Source of the DNA: Streptomyces sp. Alt3
GTDB lineage: Bacteria > Actinomycetota > Actinomycetes > Streptomycetales > Streptomycetaceae
Direction: 5' to 3'
Assembly: GCF_030719215.1 (NCBI RefSeq)
Contig: NZ_CP120983.1
Span: 5,394,001 to 5,458,000, forward strand
DNA: 64,000 nt
The notes below the pieces were generated by a model. The model was not told the DNA's origin, ran no database searches, and saw only the letters and a list, made by a program, of their open reading frames with translations. Of this stretch, positions 19,501-24,998 are shown in pieces; positions within the stretch are counted from its first letter, which is position 1, and every line of letters starts with the position of its first letter. Made by a program: the position numbers and the translations under genes.

Positions 19501-19827
19501 TGCCTGGAGTTCACGGGGCAGGGCGTAGGGCCCCGAACTCTCCAGCTTCCGCACGGTCACCGGCAGTCCGTCGAACGTGTCGCGGGCCGCACGGCGCACC
19601 GCCGAGTCGGCCTCCGCGCGCTCCTCGCGGTCCACGTCGGCGGAGACGAAGAGGGCGGCCTGTTCGGCGGAGCGGTGGGTGAGCGTGTGCCGCAGGGCGG
19701 CGTCGCCCATCGAACCGGAGAACGCGGTGAGCGCGGCCAGCACGCACGTGGTCAGCACGACGGCCAGAAGGGCGGCGGTGAGCAGGAGCCGGTGCGCACG
19801 CACCCGCAGAAGGACGAACCCCATCAC
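16501..19827 (-). CDS. Very large FtsX-like ABC permease, first of a pair
   Basis: 1108 residues; ATG 19827 or the adjacent ATG 19824. Layout: N-terminal membrane helix (LLLTAALLAVVLTTCVLAAL), a periplasm-equivalent external domain to about residue 300, several helices (IMIVAVQLVLLAGYALLLVA, LAAVEALLLAVPAAVVAPLL), a second external domain, and a C-terminal FtsX domain (LMAVAVVAAALAAVGFAVGL, FAVLRALGTPRRRLARMAAA). The stretch RLLSSERGGETELLRARGGS is the cytoplasmic loop seen in such permeases. Probably a heterodimer partner of the 923-residue permease and the ATPase. About 160 bp upstream, to the haemoglobin stop, is the only room for the operon promoter. Confidence 0.87.
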   Translation of the reverse strand: MMGFVLLRVRAHRLLLTAALLAVVLTTCVLAALTAFSGSMGDAALRHTLTHRSAEQAALFVSADVDREERAEADSAVRRAARDTFDGLPVTVRKLESSGPYALPRELQAPAARRGQPDLTHLASLDRSRVRLVAGSMPDAGAGGAQDPVQVALPRTAAEALKLEPGSRVTLTDRLRETPLPVEITGLYEASDLDDPYWRLDPLGGRGARKVVFTTYGPLLADPAVLGSGRVAEGAVSWLASADFRTVTTGRTEALHRASTEGPKKLSASAVFGDGATVRTSLPTVVDQIERALLVSRSTIMIVAVQLVLLAGYALLLVARLLSSERGGETELLRARGGSRGRIAALAAVEALLLAVPAAVVAPLLAGPLTRLLADRSALGRIGLRLDGGVDGTVWLVAGGVALACALAVVAPALAAGAGGRRGARAAALPTPVRAGADVGLLLIAGVAYWQLDRRTGASGSGVLSGDREGELGIDPLLVAAPALALLAGTVLTLRLLPPAARLAERRAAGGRGLSGALAGWQFSRRPLRGAGPVLLLVLSVAMGMLAIGQSASWDRSQGDQADFRSGASVRMVGTLSGDPAKAAAYSDLPGVREAAPAFRTTADLSGGRTAEVLALDTAHADERMLMRADLSGTPPQGLFDAIAPRSTARTGVVLPEGSERVLFDVRIRDTSAPGGKSPSGSSGLVSVLLEDRYGLGYRVGAGSVPLDGRTHGLSFPVSASGELAVTGFELDSDVPEGRAETRVVSLTGLRGVTAGGDERPATGSDGVRWQAKATMAAAGEEQAAEPPGAVTGSGASPAFRYGTGYTPAEGGYYGDPVSTLRVTAVRPAAPVLKAVATDAYLTYAGARPGQEVDLTLAGNTVRVTLVKSVRELPTTGPGAVSGAPGGTSVDASAKPGGSLLLDLRAVSEVLAHREGAALAPTEWWLSTAPGDGAEVAAELRALPGTDPAQVRVRDEVARELADDPLGAGPQAALMAVAVVAAALAAVGFAVGLVGSQRERAAEFAVLRALGTPRRRLARMAAAEQGVLITLALLIGLALGAVLTRAVVPLVVLTGQAARPVPDVLVMLPAGQVAVLLASVAALPLLIVAALTLRRADPTVSLRHQGDN

Positions 19828-19986
19828 CTGTATCCCCCGAACCTCAGTAGCCGTACGCCCCGCACGCCCCCCGGCGTGTAACGGATGCTTTCAGAGTGCA
19901 CCGGTCGCTGGAAACCGCCTGTGGGCGCACCTTGATGGGATCGTGACCGTTATGCGGCTGTGGAGTACCGGATTCCGCACACAGGT

Positions 19987-20391
19987 TCAGTCCGCGGTGT
20001 TGACCATGGAGGCCGCGGCGTAGGTGAGGTAGTCCCACAACTGCCGCTCGTGCTCGGGGGAGAGACCGAGCTCGTCGAGCGCCACCCGCATGTGACCGAG
20101 CCAGGCGTCGTGCGCCGCCCTGTCCACCTGGAACGGGGCGTGCCGCATCCGCAGCCGAGGGTGCCCCCGCCGGTCGCTGTAGGTGCGCGGACCGCCCCAG
20201 TACTGCATCAGGAACAGCGCGAAGCGCTCCTCGGCCGGGCCCAGATCGGCTTCGGGATACATCGGCCGCAGCAGCGGGTCGTCGGCGACGCCCTGGTAGA
20301 AGCGGTGCACCAGGCGCCGGAACGTCTGCTCGCCGCCGACCTGCTCGTAGAAGGTCTGCTCCTGAAGCGTGTCGCGCGGAATCTCAGTCAC
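19987..20391 (-). CDS. glbO: Group II truncated haemoglobin (trHbO type)
   Basis: 134 residues from ATG 20391. TFYEQVGGEQTFRRLVHRFY contains the B-helix Tyr, DPLLRPMYPE the CD/E region, and MQYWGGPRTYSDRRGHPRLR the group-specific Trp G8-type block with the proximal histidine in the GHP or MRHAPF segment. Length and motifs fit globins of the Mycobacterium GlbO group, which bind O2 and detoxify NO or peroxide in the cytoplasm. The gene is transcribed alone: a perfect palindrome at 20421-20446 separates it from the signalling operon upstream. Confidence 0.9.
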   Translation of the reverse strand: MTEIPRDTLQEQTFYEQVGGEQTFRRLVHRFYQGVADDPLLRPMYPEADLGPAEERFALFLMQYWGGPRTYSDRRGHPRLRMRHAPFQVDRAAHDAWLGHMRVALDELGLSPEHERQLWDYLTYAAASMVNTAD

Positions 20392-20420
20392 CCGTCCATC
20401 GTCGCAGACGCACCGGCCGA

Positions 20421-20446
20421 GGACCGGGGTCCTAGGACCCCGGTCC
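20421..20446 (-). terminator. Perfect palindrome ending the PknG operon
   Basis: GGACCGGGGTCC (20421-20432) and GGACCCCGGTCC (20435-20446) form a 12-bp perfect stem with a 2-base TA centre, 30 bp after the FHA gene stop and 30 bp before the glbO start. It may also act as an operator because of the very short loop. Confidence 0.7.
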
Positions 20447-20475
20447 GTACAGACGTGCGCCGCGCGGCCCGGAGG

Positions 20476-21852
20476 TCAGTCGCGGCGGACCGTGATCGTC
20501 GTCCAGGCCCCGACGTGCACCTGGTCGCCGTCCTGGAGCGGGACGGGGACGTACGGCTGGATCGGGTCCTCGGCGCCGTTGAGCGTGGTGCCGTTGGTGG
20601 AGTTCTGGTCGACGACGGCCCAGCCGCCGTCCGGCTGCTGCACCAGCACGGCGTGCTGGTGCGAGACGCCCGGGTCCTCCGGCGGTACTGCGAGGTCGAT
20701 GTCGGGGGACTCACCGGTGCTGTGCCGGCGACGGCCGACGGTGATCTGGTTGCCGGTGAGCGCGAGGCGCTGCTCCGGTGAGTACGCGGGCAGGTTGAGC
20801 CCCGTCGCCTCGGGGCCGCTGCGCTGCATCATGGCCAGGAAGTAGTCACGGTCCGGCGCGATCACGGCGGTCCAGCTGCCCGGGCCCTGGTCCCGTCCGC
20901 CCTGGGCGGGGCCCTGGCCGGGGAACTGCTGCTGCGGCGGCTGGGGTGCCTGCGGCGACTGCGGACCCTGCGGAGCCTGCGTGCCCTGCTGGAAGGCGGC
21001 CGGCGGCGACTGCTGCTGCGAAGGCGGCGGCAGCATCCAGTCGTCGCCCCCACCCGTCCCCGGCGCCTGCGGCCGCTGTGGCGCGGGCGGCGCGGACTGC
21101 TGCTGGAACGACGGGGGCGGCGGCCCCTGCCGCTGGGGCTCGAACGGCGACGGCGGGCCGGACCGGCCGGGACCCTGCGGGCTCTGACCCTGGCCCTGGC
21201 CCTGCGGACCGGGACCCTGCTGACCCGGAAGCGGCGGACCCTGCTGGCCCGGACCCTGCTGACCCGGAAGCTGCTGGCCAGGCTGCCCTGGACCCGGCTG
21301 CCCCGGCCGGCCCTGCGGCTCGAACGGGGACGGCGACTGCTGCTGGAACGCCGGCGGGGGCGGCGGCCCCTGCTGGAAGGACGGCGGAGGCGGCGGCGGA
21401 CCCGGGCGGCCGTCCTGCTCGGGCGAGAGCGGCTCGGCCGGCCGGTTCACCTGGGAAGGCCGGGAGCCCTGGTACTCGAACGGGTCCCGCTGCTGCTGCG
21501 GCGGTCCCTGCTGCGCCTGGAAGCCGGGCGGAAGGTTCAGTCCGGGCGGGGCGCCTGCCCCGCCCTGCGGAGCCAGCGGGGTGTACGACGTCGCCGTGTT
21601 CGTGAGGAAGTTCCAGCGGCACTCCTCGCAGTACGGAGCCATCGCCTCACGCGGGGTCCGGCACTGCGGGCAGAGTTCGGCCTGCGCGGTCGGCTCCCCG
21701 CCCTGCGGCGGGTAGCCGTAACCGCGCGCGGGCGGCGGGGGAGGCGGCGGCGGGACCGAGCCCGCGGGCGCGCCCGTCCCGGCCATGCGATGTCCGCAGA
21801 CCTCGCACCAGTCCTCGGAACCCGACTGGTGTCCGTTCGGGCAGGTCGGCAT
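20476..21852 (-). CDS. FHA-domain protein with N-terminal zinc ribbons and Pro/Gln-rich linker
   Basis: 458 residues from ATG 21852. The N-terminus carries two zinc-ribbon-like blocks: CPNGHQSGSEDWCEVCG (residues 4-20) and CPQCRTPREAMAPYCEEC (about 61-78). A roughly 250-residue low-complexity linker of Pro, Gln and Gly follows. The C-terminal FHA domain (about 370-458) has GRRRHSTGESPDIDLA, GVSHQHAVL and STNGTTLNG, the residues that recognise phosphothreonine. Last gene of the operon containing PknG kinase and PP2C phosphatase, so it is a strong candidate kinase target or reader, functionally comparable to GarA/OdhI; it lacks an obvious ETTS phospho-motif, so that analogy is inference. It starts 111 bp after the VWA gene. 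Confidence 0.88.
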   Translation of the reverse strand: MPTCPNGHQSGSEDWCEVCGHRMAGTGAPAGSVPPPPPPPPARGYGYPPQGGEPTAQAELCPQCRTPREAMAPYCEECRWNFLTNTATSYTPLAPQGGAGAPPGLNLPPGFQAQQGPPQQQRDPFEYQGSRPSQVNRPAEPLSPEQDGRPGPPPPPPSFQQGPPPPPAFQQQSPSPFEPQGRPGQPGPGQPGQQLPGQQGPGQQGPPLPGQQGPGPQGQGQGQSPQGPGRSGPPSPFEPQRQGPPPPSFQQQSAPPAPQRPQAPGTGGGDDWMLPPPSQQQSPPAAFQQGTQAPQGPQSPQAPQPPQQQFPGQGPAQGGRDQGPGSWTAVIAPDRDYFLAMMQRSGPEATGLNLPAYSPEQRLALTGNQITVGRRRHSTGESPDIDLAVPPEDPGVSHQHAVLVQQPDGGWAVVDQNSTNGTTLNGAEDPIQPYVPVPLQDGDQVHVGAWTTITVRRD

Positions 21853-21963
21853 GTCGGCGCTTCCCCCTCTCCTCGTCCGGCCCGGAGGCCGCCATGCTTG
21901 TCGGTGCGCCGTCCGGTGGGCCGGGGTGGCTCTTCGTACGGCTGTTTCGTGTGGTTCGTACCG

Positions 21964-23325
21964 CTACTTCTTGACGCGAACCGTCTTGGTCGAGCGCGTT
22001 TCGAGTGTCATCTCGTCCGCATCCGCGACCCTCGCTTTCAGTCGCACAGTACCGGTCGCCGCGTCGACGACGTCGACCACCTTCGAAAGCAGTTTCGCAG
22101 TATCCGCGTTTCCGGAGGCCGAAGCGAGCTGCACCGCACGGCCCAGTTTCGCCGTGGCGCCGTCGAAGTCGCCCGATTTACGCGCATCGAGTCCCTGCTG
22201 GATGACTTGCGCCAGTTCCGCCTGTCCTGTGTAGTGCGCGACCTGGGGGTTGATCGAGGTGGACGCGGCCATGTCGTCCGTCCACACCGCCCGTACGAGC
22301 CCCTGCGAAAGTGTCTGCGGGACACCGCCCGCAGAGGCGGGCGGCAGGATCAGCGAGACCCGGGCCGCCAGCATCTCCTGGCCGATGCCGGCCTCGGGAA
22401 CCCTGACGCACACGTGGTAGTCCCGGGACTCGTCGCCCCAGGAGCCGGTCGGATAGTCACCGGCGCGCGGCCCCGCCCCGGTGCGGCGGCCGGTCAGGTC
22501 GGCGACCGTGGGCGCCACCTGCTTGACGAACACGATCTCGACGCCGACGGGCGTCCAGATCCGCAGTGCGACGTCCGCGACCTCCTTGCCCATCGCGTTC
22601 CCCATCATCTCGGTGAAGTCCGCGGCGAGCCCGGCCGGATCGGCCACGATGTCCGCCGTGCCGAGCAGGGCGGAGGCGATCGCTGTGACCTCTTTCACCT
22701 CCCAGTCCGTGCCCACGCCTCTCGCGTCACAGGTGAACCGGCCCGCACAGGAGTCCAGCGCGGCCCGCAGATCCTCCGGGGACTCGTGCTCGTTGCGCCC
22801 GTCCGTGAGGAGGATGCCGTGCCGGATGTCCACCTCCGCGGCCCCCAGGAGACGGTCGGCAAGCCGCAGCCAGGTCCCGATCGCGGTGCCCCCGCCGGCG
22901 CTGAGCCGCCGAAGGGCCTCCTTCGCCTGGGCCTTGGTCTCCGGACCGGCCGTCGCCAGCTGCCCGTTGCCCGGATACACGTCCTTGGCCGTGTGCGTCC
23001 CCGCGACGACCGCGAACCGGGTGCCGTCACGCAGGGTGTCGATGGCCGCAGCCGTCGCGTCACGCGCGTTACGCATCTTGGTCGGCGGATAGTCCATCGA
23101 GCCCGAGCAGTCGACCATGAGCACCACGGCGGCGGCCGGGGCCTGCCCCGGGACGCGAGCGGACGACCGCACCCCGTCGGTCAGTGGCACGCCGCCTGTC
23201 GTACCTCCGCCCGTGGAGGTGACGGTGACGATCGCATTGACGTCACGGCCGCCCTCGGGCAGGTATTCGTTCTGGTACACCTCGACGGAGAACTGCGGCA
23301 CGTTGGACTTGGAGAAGTTGGCCAT
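21964..23325 (-). CDS. VWA-domain protein of the PknG cluster
   Basis: 453 residues from ATG 23325, set by AAGGAG 8 bp upstream. A von Willebrand factor A domain begins at about residue 65: MIDAS motif DCSGSM at residues 72-77, later SAGGGTAIGTWL (MIDAS Thr) and GILLTDGRNEHE (MIDAS Asp). A beta-rich middle part and an alpha-helical C-terminus (TGQAELAQVIQQGLDARKSG onward) follow. No signal peptide, so cytoplasmic. In bacteria VWA proteins near kinases and FHA proteins often scaffold metal-dependent protein contacts; the exact role is unknown. A 269-bp gap full of 13-bp repeats separates it from the phosphatase gene, so it may have its own promoter. Confidence 0.9.
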   Translation of the reverse strand: MANFSKSNVPQFSVEVYQNEYLPEGGRDVNAIVTVTSTGGGTTGGVPLTDGVRSSARVPGQAPAAAVVLMVDCSGSMDYPPTKMRNARDATAAAIDTLRDGTRFAVVAGTHTAKDVYPGNGQLATAGPETKAQAKEALRRLSAGGGTAIGTWLRLADRLLGAAEVDIRHGILLTDGRNEHESPEDLRAALDSCAGRFTCDARGVGTDWEVKEVTAIASALLGTADIVADPAGLAADFTEMMGNAMGKEVADVALRIWTPVGVEIVFVKQVAPTVADLTGRRTGAGPRAGDYPTGSWGDESRDYHVCVRVPEAGIGQEMLAARVSLILPPASAGGVPQTLSQGLVRAVWTDDMAASTSINPQVAHYTGQAELAQVIQQGLDARKSGDFDGATAKLGRAVQLASASGNADTAKLLSKVVDVVDAATGTVRLKARVADADEMTLETRSTKTVRVKK

Positions 23326-23382
23326 CTGATCGGCTCCTTGAGGCTCCACCTGTGTCGGACGAGGACAGTGGTGCGGACTGAA

Positions 23383-23418
23383 TTCCAGGACGGATTTCCA
23401 GGACGGATTTCCAGGACG
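23383..23418. repeat. 13-bp tandem repeat TTCCAGGACGGAT, 2.8 copies
   Basis: Units at 23383-23395 and 23396-23408 are identical, followed by a 10-base partial at 23409-23418. It lies 58 bp upstream of the VWA start codon. Confidence 0.9.
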
Positions 23419-23522
23419 TGTGACGCGGAGGTGCGGGACACGAAAGCCGGACTCGGGACGGGAAGCGCGCGCACGAGGGGCGTCGGGACGAGGCGTCGCA
23501 CAGGGCGTCGGGGCTGGGAGAC

Positions 23523-23559
23523 GGGACAGGACGTCGGGACAGGGCGTCGGGACAGGGCG
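23523..23559. repeat. 13-bp tandem repeat GGGACAGGGCGTC with degenerate copies upstream
   Basis: Units at 23523-23535 (one base different), 23536-23548 and a partial at 23549-23559. More diverged GGCGTCGGGACGA-like units extend back to about 23479. The array fills the gap between the phosphatase stop and the VWA gene. Confidence 0.85.
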
Positions 23560-23594
23560 GAGCGCCGGCCGTACGCCGGCGGACCGGCCGCGGT

Positions 23595-24998
23595 TCAGGC
23601 GGATCCTGCCCCTGGCGCCGCCACGGCGAACGGCAGCAGCGCCACTGTTACGTTGTCGTGGCCCCCGCCGTCCAGCGCGTGACCGACCAGCACCTGGGCA
23701 CCGTGCAGCGGCCGTTCGAACGCGTCGGCCGGCACGGCCGCGGCCATCTCCGCCGCGCCCTCCGCGTAGTTCCACAGGCCGTCGGTGCACACCACCACCA
23801 GACCGGACCGGTCCGGCTTGAACGACGCCGTGTGCGGCTCCAGCTCGTACGCGTCGGCGCCGAGCCACCCCGTGATGGCGTGGGCGCGCTCGTCGGCGTA
23901 CGCCTCCGCCTCGTTCATCAGGCCGGCCGCCACCATCTGTGCCGCCCAGGAGTCGTCCTCCGTGAGGCGGGCCGGCGGGTGGGCGCGGTCCTCCGGGACC
24001 CAGTAGACGCGGCTGTCGCCGACCCAGCCGATGATCAGCAGACCGCCCGCCATGACCGCGCCGACCAGGGTGCACGCCGGGGCGTTCTGATGACGGTGCT
24101 GATCGTGCTCCAGAGCCTGACCGGGGTCCTGCGCGAGGGAGTTGACGGCCTCGGACGCCGCCACGATCGCGTCGTGCATGGCCTGCTGCGGATGCGTCCC
24201 GCGGGGCAGCGACTCCAGCAGCGACTCGTTGGCCGTGCTCGCCGCCGCGGCCGACGCCTCGTCCGGGCGGCTCGCCGACGAGACGCCGTCGCACACGATG
24301 GCGACGACGGCGGGGGAGCCGTCCGGCAGGGCGGTGGAGGACACCGCGAACGCGTCCTCGTTGCGGTGGTGGCGCAGACCGCGGTCGCTGACCGCCGCGA
24401 CCGAATCGAGCTCCTGCTCCATGTGGTCGCGCTCACGGGGCTGGGCGTGGCCGCAGTTCTCGCAGTAGCCGTCGGTGTCCACATGGCCCGAGCGGCAGGC
24501 CACGCAGACCTTCGCACCGGCCACCGAGCCGTCGGCCGTGGCGTGTTCCACGGTGCGGGGGTCGGGCGCGGCCAGTTCGAAGTCGCCCGAGGGATCGTCC
24601 GGCCCACCAGGGCCGGGGGCCGCCTGGGCGTCACCGGGGGCGGGGGTCGCCCGGGCGTCCGGTCCGTCGAAGCGGACAGCCGCCCCGTCCGCGAGGGGCA
24701 GCGGCCTGCCGCCCGAGTCCACGCCCGGCAGATCGGCCGGGCGGTGCGTCGGCGCGGGCAGATCGGAGCTGTCCGTCTCGGAGGCACGCGGCCACTCCAC
24801 CTGCCCGGCGGCGACCGGCGAGCCGACGCCCTGCGCCGGCACGGTGATGGCGACCGTCGGACGGTCACCGGGAGGCGCGGGCACGGCCGAGAGGTCGTAC
24901 CCGCACGCACCGCAGAAGCGGTCGCCCGACTCCAGCGGTTCCTCGCAGCTGGGGCACCCCGGCAAGGAGGCCTGCTGGTGGCTCTGTGACATCTTCAC
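23595..24998 (-). CDS. PP2C-type Ser/Thr protein phosphatase with two zinc ribbons
   Basis: 467 residues from GTG 24998, whose start overlaps the pknG stop by 4 bp (an ATG at 24992 is the alternative). N-terminal zinc ribbon: Cys15, 18, 29 and 32 (CPSCEEPLESGDRFCGACG). After a Pro-rich linker comes a second ribbon CVACRSGHVDTDGYCENCG. The PP2C domain shows DRGLRHHRNEDAF, VAIVCDGVSSA, GWVGDSRVYWV, LVVCTDGLWNY and GGHDNVTVALLPF, including the metal-binding Asp residues. It should dephosphorylate targets of the coupled kinase in the cytoplasm. Direct coupling of PknG to a phosphatase is not found at the mycobacterial pknG locus as I recall it. Confidence 0.92.
   Translation of the reverse strand: MKMSQSHQQASLPGCPSCEEPLESGDRFCGACGYDLSAVPAPPGDRPTVAITVPAQGVGSPVAAGQVEWPRASETDSSDLPAPTHRPADLPGVDSGGRPLPLADGAAVRFDGPDARATPAPGDAQAAPGPGGPDDPSGDFELAAPDPRTVEHATADGSVAGAKVCVACRSGHVDTDGYCENCGHAQPRERDHMEQELDSVAAVSDRGLRHHRNEDAFAVSSTALPDGSPAVVAIVCDGVSSASRPDEASAAAASTANESLLESLPRGTHPQQAMHDAIVAASEAVNSLAQDPGQALEHDQHRHQNAPACTLVGAVMAGGLLIIGWVGDSRVYWVPEDRAHPPARLTEDDSWAAQMVAAGLMNEAEAYADERAHAITGWLGADAYELEPHTASFKPDRSGLVVVCTDGLWNYAEGAAEMAAAVPADAFERPLHGAQVLVGHALDGGGHDNVTVALLPFAVAAPGAGSA

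Noticed and set aside
20900..21560. Open frames on the plus strand across the FHA gene linker
   Set aside because: They are the complement of Pro/Gln/Gly codon runs in the FHA protein linker and encode only Ala/Gly/Pro-rich strings.
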